In this document: in pieces, positions 48,372-57,225 of the stretch
Numbering within the stretch: the first letter of the stretch is position 1
How the letters are laid out: every line of letters starts with the position of its first letter
Origin: Polyangiaceae bacterium
Lineage (GTDB): Bacteria > Myxococcota_A > Polyangia > Polyangiales > Polyangiaceae
Assembly: GCA_019637265.1 (NCBI GenBank)
Contig: JAHBVY010000003.1
Location: forward strand, 463,947-527,946
Direction of reading: 5' to 3'
DNA: 64,000 bases
Made by a program: the position numbers and the translations under genes
The notes under the pieces: generated by a model
Databases searched by the model: none
What the model was told of the DNA's origin: nothing
Seen by the model: only the letters and a program-made list of their open reading frames with translations

Positions 48372-49988
48372 ATGCGAGGAGCGCTGGGGCTGGCGGGTGG
48401 CGCGTTGGCGCTGTGCTTGGGCCTGGTGGCGTGCGGTGGGGACGCTCAGGAGCCGGCGGAGACAGGGGGCCTGACGGCCGAAGAGGAGGGCAAGGCCGCG
48501 CGGCTGCTCGAGCGGGCGAAGCGCGAGGGCTCGGAGGAGCGGCTGCGGCTCGTGATCGAGCGCTTCAGCGGGACGCAGGCCGAGGGGGAGGCGCGGCTCG
48601 TGCTGGGTGAGCTCTTGGTGAAGGACGCCGCGCAGGCGCTCGAGAGCGGGGAGATCGATCGCGCCGACGAGCGCGCGATGGAGGCTAAAATCTACGGGGA
48701 CCTGGCGGTGACGGATCGCGCGCAGGCGCTGCTCGACCAGGTGGACGATCAGCGCGCCGAGCGCGTGAGCAAGGACGCCATCGAGAGCGCTTCCGCGGGG
48801 AAATGCGCCAGCGCCTTGAAGCGCGTGGGCGGCACCCTGGGGCAGAAGGCGCGGGCGCGCTACCGCACTCAGGTGCACGCGGCGTCGCGTGACGCGATCG
48901 TGAAGTGCCTGGCCGAGAAGATTGAGGAGGAGGTCAGCGCGCGGAACATCGAGGGGGCGCGCTCCCTGCTGGAGACGACGGACGTCAAGGTGGGCCTCGA
49001 CAAGGAGGGTCAGGCGGCGATCCAGCTCGCGCTGATGAAGCACATCGTGCGGCAGAGCCTGACCACCGTGGAGCCGCTCTTGGCGCGCTTCGAGTGGGAG
49101 CCGGCGATCCAGGAGATTGACCGGCTCCGCGCGGACGACACGCTGGGCAAGGAGGAGTATGAGGCCGCCTTCGCGCTGGTGCAGGACGCCATCCTCGCCT
49201 GCCTGGTACGGCGTGCTGACGAGGCGCTGACGGAGAAGCGCCCCAGCGAGGTCTACCAGGAGCTCACCCGCGCGGAGAAGCTCGCGCGCTGGCAACAGAC
49301 GCCGCCCGAGCTCACGCGCCCCTACGCCTTGCTCAAGGTGGCGATCGCCTGTGAGGAGGCGAGCTGCAAGTGGGTGAAGCCGAAGGCGCGTTGGTCTTGG
49401 GGGAAGGTGACCCTGGCTGAGCCGAGCGATCCGCTGCAGCTCACGGACCGGTTCACGAGCCACGCGCAGCGCGTGTGGGTGATCGCCGAGGCGAAGGGCA
49501 CCCAGCTCGTCGCCTTGGAAGATCCTGGGAGCGCGCAGGGCGCGGCGCTGCTCGGCGCGGCGCGCGGCTGGGCGTCCAGTGACCTGCTGAAGAGCAGCGA
49601 CACCGAGCTGTGGCTGCCCCCGGTGGATCAGCTGCCAGGGACGCGCGTGTGGGCGCCGCTGCGCCCGCCGAAGAAGGATTACCACCTGGGAACGGTGCGT
49701 GAGGTGGTGGGCACCTCGGAGGTGGTGGTGAAGCGCATGGCGGACGACGAGCCCATCACGGTCTCGCTCAAAGATCTTCGGGTGGGCACGCTGAAGAGCG
49801 GCCTCAAGGTGATGGCGTTCTGTGTCGATCAACTGACGCCCGAGCGCGCCCAGATCGATCGCGTGGTCACCGCCGCGGGCGGCGTCCCCAAGGTCAACGT
49901 GATCTGCGATCGGGAGCGGAAGGAGCGCGTGGAGGTCGCCGGGGCGCTCACGACGCAAGCCACCTGGCTCCCGCCGCGGCGGCCATGA
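48372..49988 (+). CDS. Large lipoprotein of unknown function
   Basis: About 538 residues. The ATG at 48372 gives a lipoprotein signal peptide with lipobox GLVAC. The mature protein is mostly helical (tetratricopeptide-like spacing in places, e.g. residues ~30-260) and ends in a beta-rich region. Two short Cys pairs near the middle (CLVRR; CEEASCKW). It overlaps the SixA gene by 4 nt. No family recognised. Confidence 0.8.
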   Translation: MRGALGLAGGALALCLGLVACGGDAQEPAETGGLTAEEEGKAARLLERAKREGSEERLRLVIERFSGTQAEGEARLVLGELLVKDAAQALESGEIDRADERAMEAKIYGDLAVTDRAQALLDQVDDQRAERVSKDAIESASAGKCASALKRVGGTLGQKARARYRTQVHAASRDAIVKCLAEKIEEEVSARNIEGARSLLETTDVKVGLDKEGQAAIQLALMKHIVRQSLTTVEPLLARFEWEPAIQEIDRLRADDTLGKEEYEAAFALVQDAILACLVRRADEALTEKRPSEVYQELTRAEKLARWQQTPPELTRPYALLKVAIACEEASCKWVKPKARWSWGKVTLAEPSDPLQLTDRFTSHAQRVWVIAEAKGTQLVALEDPGSAQGAALLGAARGWASSDLLKSSDTELWLPPVDQLPGTRVWAPLRPPKKDYHLGTVREVVGTSEVVVKRMADDEPITVSLKDLRVGTLKSGLKVMAFCVDQLTPERAQIDRVVTAAGGVPKVNVICDRERKERVEVAGALTTQATWLPPRRP

Positions 49989-50629
49989 GCATGAGCAGCT
50001 CGAAGACGCTGATGCTCTTGCGCCACGCCAAGAGCAGCTGGCCGGAGATGACGTCCGATCACGAGCGTCCGCTGAATGGTCGCGGGGAGCGTGACGCGCG
50101 GCGCTTGGGGCATTTACTCCGAGGGCTCGAACACCCAGAGCTGATCGTGGGCTCCAATGCGCGCCGCGTGCGGCAAACGCTCGACGGTTTGCTCTCGGAG
50201 GCGGACTACGAAGGCGACGTGTTGCTCACGCCGCGCCTCTACCTGACGAGCCCGCGCGAGTACCTCGCGGAGCTGGCGCGCGCCGCGGCGTGCGTAGCTC
50301 CGTCAGATACCCTGTCTTCAGCTGCGGGTGCTTCGTCGGGCGTGGCTACTTCGCCAGGTGCACGTCCTGCGTCAGGCGTTGGGATGACGGGGCCGTCAGT
50401 CTCACGGGCTGTACCTGGAGCGCGTGAGGCCTCGCGGGTGATGCTGGTGGGGCACAACCCCACGTTGGAGGAGCTGCTCGCGGCGCTCACGGGCGCTGGC
50501 CTGGAGCCGCTCCCCACGGGGACGCTCGTGGTGCTCAGCTCCACCGCGCAGCGCTGGGAGCAGCTCGCCGAGGCTCGGGCGACGCGGGTGGCGGTGTATC
50601 GCGCTCGTGAGTTGCCAGACGCGGACTGA
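49985..50629 (+). CDS. sixA: SixA-type phosphohistidine phosphatase
   Basis: 214 residues. The histidine phosphatase signature LLRHAKSSW has the catalytic Arg-His; SNARRVRQTLDGL gives the second Arg and VGHNPTLEELL the second His. A ~45-residue Ala/Ser/Gly/Pro-rich insert (about 100-145) separates the halves and is absent from E. coli SixA. It likely dephosphorylates a phosphohistidine protein. Starts within the stop of the preceding lipoprotein gene (ATGA). Confidence 0.88.
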   Translation: MSMSSSKTLMLLRHAKSSWPEMTSDHERPLNGRGERDARRLGHLLRGLEHPELIVGSNARRVRQTLDGLLSEADYEGDVLLTPRLYLTSPREYLAELARAAACVAPSDTLSSAAGASSGVATSPGARPASGVGMTGPSVSRAVPGAREASRVMLVGHNPTLEELLAALTGAGLEPLPTGTLVVLSSTAQRWEQLAEARATRVAVYRARELPDAD

Positions 50630-51023
50630 AGCGGGCGATGGTCGGTGTGGCTGCCGCCGCTGGCTGCCAGCCTTCGCCGCCAGGCTCGAGGGTCGCGGTG
50701 TTGCTTGGGGATTTTGGGGGTGCGACTCCCTCCTGGTCGAAATACAGACCCTTGTGCGGAACTGCATATGCGCCCGAGCAGCCCCTGGATCACGGTCCCC
50801 GACCTCACGAGTGATCCGTGCGTCCTTGAAGAGCACCTGACGGCGCGTCAGGCGTTGAAGAGCCGGTGTGGCATCTCGCTGAGGTGAACCGTCATGTCGA
50901 CTGACCTATGGGGCCCAACGTCGCGCGAGCGCGCCCCCGGGTGGCCGCCGCCGCCGGCGGCCGCGCGCCGCCAGCCCACCTTCGCGTGACAACCGGAGCC
51001 CATGAGCGCCGAACCCACGCGCC
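50630..51023. other. Gene-free region
   Basis: No supported gene. A 39-codon frame at 50768-50887 has no recognisable features. A partial relative of motif A (ATTTTGGGGGTGCGACT, 50711-50727) lies here, and a Gly/Arg-type GC-rich tract near 50940-50990. Confidence 0.4.
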
Positions 51024-52346
51024 ATGTCGCGTCTCCGAATCCATCCCTGGTTCCTCTTGTCCCTCACCCTGAGCTGCGCCCCTGGTTCGATGCAAGAAGT
51101 CAGCGAATATGATGAATTGGTAGAAGCGGGCAGCGAAGCGGGTCACATCAGTGATCCTGATGACTGCGCCGGCGCCGGTGTCGTGAGTGATGCTGCTGAC
51201 TGCGCTGCGCGCTCGCTGGACGCCGCATCGGGGCTCCCGAGCGGCGCGGGGCGAGCCCCCCGGTTCACGGTGCCATCGAGGGCGGCTCGCGATTCGCTCC
51301 ACTTGGGAGGTCTGAGCCGCTCGCCGCTGCTGGACGAACGCGGGTCGGCGCCGTGGCTCGGCTTCGCGATGGGCATGCGTGAGCTCGTGGCGTTCGACGC
51401 GCTGAGCGGCGCGCGGCTGGCGAGCTACCCCCTCGCGCTCGACGTGCTGCAGCTCGAGTGGCTGGCGGAGCGCTGCGTGCTGGCCGCGCGGGTCAGCGAG
51501 GGGGCGGATGAGCGAGTGCTCGGCTTCACGCTCGCGGCGGGCCAAGGAGCGCTCGAGCTGCGTCTGGACTACGCGAGCGAGCCGCGGCGTGGCCCCGCCT
51601 GGCTCGTGCGCGCGGGGAGCGCGCTGGGGGCTGAAGGGAGTGAGGCGCTGTGGCTGGCTCACGACGCGGTCATCGGCTGGCAGGCGCTGGATTGGGCGCT
51701 GGAGCCGACTGGGCCCAGCTGGGCTTGGCCGGCGCCGCACCACGCAGTGAAGCTGACCCAGGGTTGGGTTGGGGTGCAGCTGGGCCGCGGCGCGGGGGCG
51801 ACGCTCGGGGTGGTCGATCTCTCGCTCGCGGCGCCTGCGCTGGAGCGGCGCGCGATGCCCCACCTGGTGGGGCTCGCCGCGGGGGGTGACGACCTGTGGC
51901 TGTGGTTCGAGCCGCCCGGCGGTGAGCCGGTGCTGGAGCGCCGCCGCGTCGCCGACCTCACGCTGCTGAGCCGGCGGGCGCTGCCGCGGATCGGCGCGCT
52001 CGGTGCGCTGGCGGCGACGCGGGGAGGCGTGGTGGCCGCGGTGCACCGGGGAGGCGCCGCGTGGTCGATGTATTTCCGAGAGGAAAATGACGCTGGGATC
52101 GCGGAGTGGGGGCGCGCGTTGGGGCCCGTGTCAGGGCCCTCGGAGCAGGGCTCCTCGGAGCCGCCGGGTCTTTGGGCGCCGCAGGGCCTCGCGGCGGAGG
52201 GGCATCGCGCTTGGTTCGCGGGCGCTGGCGGCGTGACTCAGGTGGCGTTGCCCGACCTCACGCCCGCGCCCGGCTTCCAAGGGGCGGGGCTCACGGCGCC
52301 GCTCAGCGTGCCGGCGCCCGGTGCCGCGCGTTGCGCCGAGCCGTGA
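51024..52346 (+). CDS. Hypothetical lipoprotein, probably beta-propeller-like
   Basis: 440 residues. Signal peptide with lipobox LTLSC (~18). The mature protein begins with an acidic linker and then shows repeated beta blocks with conserved Trp/Leu-Gly positions (e.g. WLGFAMGMRELVAFDALSG, DDLWLWFEPPGG), suggesting a propeller. No family recognised. Convergent with the amidohydrolase gene. Confidence 0.75.
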   Translation: MSRLRIHPWFLLSLTLSCAPGSMQEVSEYDELVEAGSEAGHISDPDDCAGAGVVSDAADCAARSLDAASGLPSGAGRAPRFTVPSRAARDSLHLGGLSRSPLLDERGSAPWLGFAMGMRELVAFDALSGARLASYPLALDVLQLEWLAERCVLAARVSEGADERVLGFTLAAGQGALELRLDYASEPRRGPAWLVRAGSALGAEGSEALWLAHDAVIGWQALDWALEPTGPSWAWPAPHHAVKLTQGWVGVQLGRGAGATLGVVDLSLAAPALERRAMPHLVGLAAGGDDLWLWFEPPGGEPVLERRRVADLTLLSRRALPRIGALGALAATRGGVVAAVHRGGAAWSMYFREENDAGIAEWGRALGPVSGPSEQGSSEPPGLWAPQGLAAEGHRAWFAGAGGVTQVALPDLTPAPGFQGAGLTAPLSVPAPGAARCAEP

Positions 52347-52405
52347 CTCGACGTGGGGCGAGGGCGCCGTGAGGTGGTCTGGCAACTTGACGATGTGCTC
52401 TGTTG

Positions 52406-52424
52406 CGCTGCCAAACCCCCAAAA
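52406..52424 (-). repeat. Dispersed motif A copy 7
   Basis: CGCTGCCAAACCCCCAAAA on the plus strand, one mismatch to the reverse consensus, between convergent gene ends (lipoprotein stop 52346, amidohydrolase stop 52452). Confidence 0.7.
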
Positions 52425-52451
52425 ACCCTTGAAGTGCTGCGAACCGCGAGC

Positions 52452-54560
52452 TCAGTTGCACTTGAGGAGCGGGGTGACGGGGTGGAAGCTGCGCTCCTTC
52501 GTGGGGGCGCAGGCGTTGTCGCTCAGGCAGGCGAACTGGTTGGAGCCGCTCTGTGCCCGACGGAAGCACGACTCACCCGCTGCGCAGGCGCTGGGGCAGT
52601 CACCCGGCGTGGCGAGCGGCATGCTGGTGCGCTCGTAGCAAGATTGACCCGCGGGGCAGCCGCCGCAGCTCGCCGCGGGCAGCTCGGGGAGTGAGTCGAG
52701 GTCCAGCAAGGCGGTGTTGAGGGTGGCCTCGATCTCAACCACGGTTTGGTCGAACTTGTTCGCGCTGCGCCCCTCCGAGGCGCAGAGGAACTTGCTCCTG
52801 CCACAGGCGTCGAAGCTCTCGCAGTCGAAGGCGTCCGGCGCGGCGGCGGTCAGCTGGTCGTCACCGAACAGCACCTTCCCGCCCACCATCACCAGGCGCA
52901 CCTCGCGCGGCGTCGCCGCCACCACGGAGTCGAACGGCGCCTCCGCGCTCCCGCCGATCACCACCAGATCTGCCTTGAAGCCCCGCTCCACGCGGCCGAT
53001 CACCCGCTCCAAGCCGAGCACCTGGGCGGCGTTGACGGTGACCATGCGCACCAGCTCCTCACTAGACAGAGTGCCGCCCCAATGGTCGCGGCTGTACAGG
53101 AACGCGACCCGCAGCTCGTCCAGCAGGTTCTGGCTGCCGCCCATCGACCAATCCGGGCCGAGCGCCACGGTGACCCCGGCGCTCAAGGCGGTGGGGATGT
53201 CCGTCGTCCTGCCGTAGAGCGCGAGGTTGCTGGCGGGCGACCAAATCAGCTTCATGTCCGCGGTGGCCATCGCGGTGAACTCCGCGGCGGTGAACGCGGT
53301 GCCGTGGGTGATCGCCGTTTGGTAGCTCATCAAACAGCCATCGGGCTCGGTCACCGTGTTCAGCGTGTTCCACTCATTGTGAGCGGCGCTGTCTACTCCT
53401 TCGCCCACGTGGATGAGGTAGGCGTGGGTGTCTTCGTCCTCATAGTTGGCGCACACGCCGTTGGCGCTCGAGGCGCTGGGCGGGAACAGCGCGCTCGTCT
53501 GGATACGATCGCCCGCTAGACCATTTTGGCTGATGTCGATGGAGCGCGAGAGGCTGCCGTAACAAGCGTAGCCGGTACCAGGCAGGCCCACGATGGAGGT
53601 GGTGCCGGCGATCAGCCCCTTCAGCTCACCCCACTTGTTCATCTCGCAGTTCACCTTACCATCCGTGGAGCCCACGCTCTGTGGGCACCACACGGGCTTG
53701 CCCTGGCTGGCGTTCTCGAGGCACTGCTTGTAGTCGAGCATCAGCGCGTACTCGCGCTCCTTCGGCCAGTCGTTGTGGTTCCGATAGCGGCACACGGAGT
53801 CGACGCAGTCACAGGCGCCGCTGGTACAGTACCGGGAGCCGGCGACGCAGTCCTCCGTGGTGTTGCAGCTCGCTGGGAGCGTCGGCGACCAGTGGCCCGC
53901 GTCGAAGATGTCGAACAAGATGTGATTGTGGGTGTCGATCAGCCCCGGCAAGATGAGGCCACCGGTGTTGATGCGGGTGGCGCCGGCCGCCTCGGCTTCA
54001 CAGCTCTCCGCCGCGCACACGATCTCATCGCCCTCCACCAGCACCTGACCGCTGAATACATCAGTAGGGCTGACGATGAGCCCCGAGAGCAAGATGCGGT
54101 CCTCCGCGCCGTCCTCCATCGTGGCGTCGGGCCCCACCGGGACCCCCGCGATGCCGCCGGAGCCGCCCCCACCGGTGCCGCCACCCCCCACGCCGCCGCC
54201 CCCGGAGCCTGCGTTGCCGGAGCCACCCGTCGCGCCCGAGCCCGCCGCCCCGTTGCCGCCCTGACCCGCGGTGCCCGCGACGCCGCCGTCGCCGCCTTGG
54301 GCGCCGCTGCTGCCATTGTCAGTCGTCTTGTCTTGAGCGCAGGCCGTGGTGGTCAAGGCGAGTAAAGGCAGGAGCCATGACCAGTGGCTGGCGGCGCGCG
54401 GTGAGCTGAAGCGTGCTGCGGCGCGCCGGCGGCGAGGTGCGTGCCGCGCTCGTCGCGTCGGGTGCTCGTGGTGTCGGTGACCCTCGTGGTCGCCCTCACG
54501 CAGTGAGCGAGCGCATGACTCGGTGTGAGGTGCGTGGCGTGGGGTGAGGGGACGCATCAT
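52452..54560 (-). CDS. Secreted metal-dependent amidohydrolase, lipoprotein
   Basis: About 702 residues. The N-terminal ~50 residues are Arg/His-rich; a membrane segment and lipobox (TTAC) follow, then a Gly/Ser/Ala linker. The amidohydrolase fold carries the first metal motif (LPGLIDTHNH), IHVGEG, a THG and LGPDW, in the order of SsnA/TrzN-type cyclic deaminases and hydrolases. The C-terminus holds two Cys-rich units (CGGCPAGQSC, CPSACAAGESC). Substrate unknown. The first ATG pair at 54560/54557 is used; a start farther upstream has no support. Confidence 0.85.
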   Translation of the reverse strand: MMRPLTPRHAPHTESCARSLREGDHEGHRHHEHPTRRARHAPRRRRAAARFSSPRAASHWSWLLPLLALTTTACAQDKTTDNGSSGAQGGDGGVAGTAGQGGNGAAGSGATGGSGNAGSGGGGVGGGGTGGGGSGGIAGVPVGPDATMEDGAEDRILLSGLIVSPTDVFSGQVLVEGDEIVCAAESCEAEAAGATRINTGGLILPGLIDTHNHILFDIFDAGHWSPTLPASCNTTEDCVAGSRYCTSGACDCVDSVCRYRNHNDWPKEREYALMLDYKQCLENASQGKPVWCPQSVGSTDGKVNCEMNKWGELKGLIAGTTSIVGLPGTGYACYGSLSRSIDISQNGLAGDRIQTSALFPPSASSANGVCANYEDEDTHAYLIHVGEGVDSAAHNEWNTLNTVTEPDGCLMSYQTAITHGTAFTAAEFTAMATADMKLIWSPASNLALYGRTTDIPTALSAGVTVALGPDWSMGGSQNLLDELRVAFLYSRDHWGGTLSSEELVRMVTVNAAQVLGLERVIGRVERGFKADLVVIGGSAEAPFDSVVAATPREVRLVMVGGKVLFGDDQLTAAAPDAFDCESFDACGRSKFLCASEGRSANKFDQTVVEIEATLNTALLDLDSLPELPAASCGGCPAGQSCYERTSMPLATPGDCPSACAAGESCFRRAQSGSNQFACLSDNACAPTKERSFHPVTPLLKCN

Positions 54561-54676
54561 CCGAGGATAGCCGACTCGGCCCGGTCGTGGGGCCGCGGGG
54601 CGCGACGACACGCACATGCTACGGAGCTCAGGATGCAGCGTCGCTTCGCGGGGGCGCGCGCGAGCGACTTCAGGAT

Positions 54677-54695
54677 GCGGTGCCGTCCAACCCCC
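54677..54695 (+). repeat. Dispersed motif B copy 1
   Basis: GCGGTGCCGTCCAACCCCC, in the ~250-nt gap between the amidohydrolase start and sspB. The gap otherwise shows no gene. Confidence 0.6.
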
Positions 54696-54814
54696 GCCGT
54701 GGGGAGCAGGAGGCGTGGGGCGCGGGAGGGCTTTCAGGTGAGGGCTCGCGCGGGCGAGATGCCCGTCGTCCCTCTGGCGTTCGGACCCACCGGGCGGTAT
54801 TGGTAGCGCTTCGC

Positions 54815-55972
54815 ATGCAAGCTCTGCCGCCGAAGAAGCAGGTCGCGTTGGCGCTCCTCGAGCGCTCTTCCGTCTTCATCCACCTGGACCCACGGCTCGA
54901 CGCGGTGCGGGTGCCGCTCGGCTTCAAGAAGCAGCCGCAGCTAGTGCTTCAAATCGGGCTCAACATGCCGGTGCCCATCCGTGATTTGGAGGTGGACGAC
55001 GAGGCCATCAGCTGCACGCTGAGCTTCAACCGCACGCCGCACTTCTGCTTCCTGCCGTGGGCGGCGATCTACGCGCTGGTGGGGGAAGACGGTCGCGGCA
55101 TGGTGTGGCCCGACGACGTCCCGCGTGAGGTCTCGGAGCAGCACGCGCAGAAGGCACAGCCCGCGCAGAAGCGACCCCATCTCCGGGCGGTCCCGTCGTC
55201 CGAGCCTGCTCCCGCGCCCGCGGCGGCGACCCAAGCGCCCGTCGCGGCTCCCAAGGCGCCCGTGGCATCCGCGCCCAAGGCGCCCGTGGCGCTGCGCGCG
55301 GTGCCCAGCGCACCTGACGAAGCGGCTCCGAGCGGCGCAGCGCCGCAGGACAGCTCAGCCAAAGACAGGGCGGCTGACTCGGCATCGGGCGCCGTCGAGG
55401 CCGGGGATAGTCAGGGTACCGCTCTGAAGGCCTCCGAGGCGCCCGGGAAGAAGGCTCCCAAGCGGAGGTCGTCGAAGGCAGCGGCTTCGGCGGACACCGC
55501 GAAGGCTCCCAAGGCAACGACATCGCGGCGCAAGGCGGCTCAGGGCGAGGCCGCTGGCGAGGCCAAACCCGCGAGCCCCAAGCGTCGCGCGGCGGCCAAG
55601 TCGAGTGAGCCCACGGAGGGCGCCGAGGGTCAGCCCAAGAAGGCGACGAGAGCGGCGAAGGCGCCCAGCAAGGTCACGAAGGCAACCAAGGCAGCGAAGG
55701 TGTCCAAGCGCGCCGCCAAGGCGCCCGAGGCTCGCGGGAGTGAGGCGCTCCAGGTCACCACGAAGCCCAAGGCAAGCAAGGCAGCTGCCCAGACGGACAG
55801 CGCCCCCCAAGCGCCGCCGAGCAGCGAGCCCGCGAAGCAGCTGGCGGATGACGCGGCTCCGCCCAAACCCGCTCAGCTCGAGCTGCGCGAAAAGAACGCG
55901 CGCACCGTCAAGGAGACGCGCGAAGCCAAGAAGAAGCGCCCGCTCCCGCCGTACTTGCGCGTCGTGAAGTAG
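54815..55972 (+). CDS. sspB: SspB-like ClpXP adaptor with very long basic linker
   Basis: About 385 residues (E. coli SspB is ~165). Residues 1-105 match the SspB substrate-binding domain: VFIHLDPRLDAVRVPLGF, a LNMPVPIRDLEVDDEAISC stretch and FCFLPWAAIYAL. The extreme C-terminus PPYLRVVK matches the ClpX-docking tail of E. coli SspB (LRVVK). Between them lie ~260 residues rich in Lys, Ala, Pro and Ser with many KAPK/KATK-type units, histone-H1-like. It should deliver ssrA-tagged and other proteins to ClpXP. ATG at 54815 starts at the SspB-type N-terminus; the in-frame upstream extension is not used. Confidence 0.9.
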   Translation: MQALPPKKQVALALLERSSVFIHLDPRLDAVRVPLGFKKQPQLVLQIGLNMPVPIRDLEVDDEAISCTLSFNRTPHFCFLPWAAIYALVGEDGRGMVWPDDVPREVSEQHAQKAQPAQKRPHLRAVPSSEPAPAPAAATQAPVAAPKAPVASAPKAPVALRAVPSAPDEAAPSGAAPQDSSAKDRAADSASGAVEAGDSQGTALKASEAPGKKAPKRRSSKAAASADTAKAPKATTSRRKAAQGEAAGEAKPASPKRRAAAKSSEPTEGAEGQPKKATRAAKAPSKVTKATKAAKVSKRAAKAPEARGSEALQVTTKPKASKAAAQTDSAPQAPPSSEPAKQLADDAAPPKPAQLELREKNARTVKETREAKKKRPLPPYLRVVK

Positions 55973-56084
55973 CGGCGGATGCGCCCACTCACTCCCGCTA
56001 CAATGTAGTCAGCGCCCCGCTTCATCGCGGCGCGTGGCTCTGTTCGTCAGTGCGTCTGCTGATGAGGCTCTCGCGGGGCGCCAA

Positions 56085-56681
56085 TCACCCGCCGGTGCCG
56101 GCGACACCCGCGCTGCCGCTGGTGCCCGCTGAGCCCCCTGTTCCGGCGCTGCCTGCGCTGCCCGCGGCGCCCGCCGTGGAGCCGCCGGTGCCTGCCGTGC
56201 CGGCGGCGCCCGCTGAAGAGCCGCCGGTGCCTGCGCTGCCTGCGGCTCCGGCGACACCACCGGCGCCCGCTGAAGAGCCACCCGTGCCACCCGTACCCGC
56301 GGTGCCTGCCGTACCACCCGTACCCGCAGCGCCACCGGTGCCCGCACCACCGCCGGTGCCTGCGCCGCCGCCCGAGCCGCCCAGGCTCAGGGTGTCCTCG
56401 CATTGGAAGCGCGACTCACCGCGCACGCAGCTATAGCCCGCGGGGCAGCCGAAGAAGCTGCAGTCCCCGCTGTGGCACTTTTGATCGGCGCCGCAGGTGC
56501 GGTTCGCGCCGCAGTCGCTGGGGCGCGAGCACTCCGTCGTCGGCGTGACGCAGCGCCCGCTCGCGTCACAGCCCGTAGGGCACTCGCAGGCGCGCACCTC
56601 ACCGTTTTCTGGGTACAGCGGGCAGCCGCCCAGGGCGAACGCCGTCACGACCAAGCCACTCATCAGCCAATTGCGCGTCAT
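56085..56681 (-). CDS. Cys-rich lipoprotein ending in a Gly/Ala/Ser/Thr tail
   Basis: About 198 residues. Lipobox FALGGC near residue 18. The mature part begins with a ~80-residue Cys-rich region (about ten Cys in CECPTGCDASGRCV, CSRPSDCGANRTCG, CSFFGCPAGYSCV), likely disulfide-bonded, then a ~90-residue low-complexity tail to the stop. GGGAGG lies 6 nt before the ATG at 56681. Function unknown. Confidence 0.8.
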   Translation of the reverse strand: MTRNWLMSGLVVTAFALGGCPLYPENGEVRACECPTGCDASGRCVTPTTECSRPSDCGANRTCGADQKCHSGDCSFFGCPAGYSCVRGESRFQCEDTLSLGGSGGGAGTGGGAGTGGAAGTGGTAGTAGTGGTGGSSAGAGGVAGAAGSAGTGGSSAGAAGTAGTGGSTAGAAGSAGSAGTGGSAGTSGSAGVAGTGG

Positions 56682-56832
56682 CGAGAGCCTCCCACCAGCG
56701 CACCCAGCGGGCGCCTGCACCCAGCCTAGCAAGCGTCGTGCCTCAGACAAGCGGCGCCCATGAGCCCTCGCTGGGCGGACGGCTCCTCGGAGCTCTTGGC
56801 GCGGGTAGGTTGCCTGTAGGGCGGCTCGATCA

Positions 56833-56847
56833 GGGGGTTTGGCGAGG
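56833..56847 (+). repeat. Partial motif A copy
   Basis: GGGGGTTTGGCGAGG: the core GGGGGTTTGGC is exact, but the T-tract and end differ. Confidence 0.4.
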
Positions 56848-56985
56848 CGCTTCGTCGACGCGCGGCGCCTCGAGGCGGTGCAGGAGCAGCTGCTCGCGTC
56901 GCGCCCAGGTGTGGAGCGTGGTTCACGCGCGGTGCGTGTTGTCACTTTGACGGTGGACCGAGCGCCTACCCAGCGCCGAGTGGTG

Positions 56986-57004
56986 CACTGCCAAACCCCC
57001 AAAA
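56986..57004 (-). repeat. Dispersed motif A copy 8 (exact consensus)
   Basis: CACTGCCAAACCCCCAAAA on the plus strand. Like copy 2, it is followed outward by TGCACC. The gap 56682-57225 that holds it has no gene; a GCGGGG/CCCCGC stem is near 57136-57162. Confidence 0.75.
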
Positions 57005-57225
57005 AAACGAGCGGCGGCTGCGGCGCTCGGAGGCGGAGCGAAGGAGGGGCGCACCAAATCACCGAGCCGTGAGCTTCGGGCGGCGCTGGGGAGCGTCTCG
57101 CGCCGCGATCTGCGCTAAGTTCTCGCTTTGCCTTGCGGGGCGAGGTTTAGTTCCCCGCTTCGGTGCCTGCGCTCTGCGGGCTCCCCTTGGTGCCGCTGCG
57201 CGCGGCGGAAGTCCCCCTACGCTCG

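Noticed and set aside
50768..50887. 39-codon frame
   Set aside because: No ribosome site, no similarity I recognise, no coding signature.
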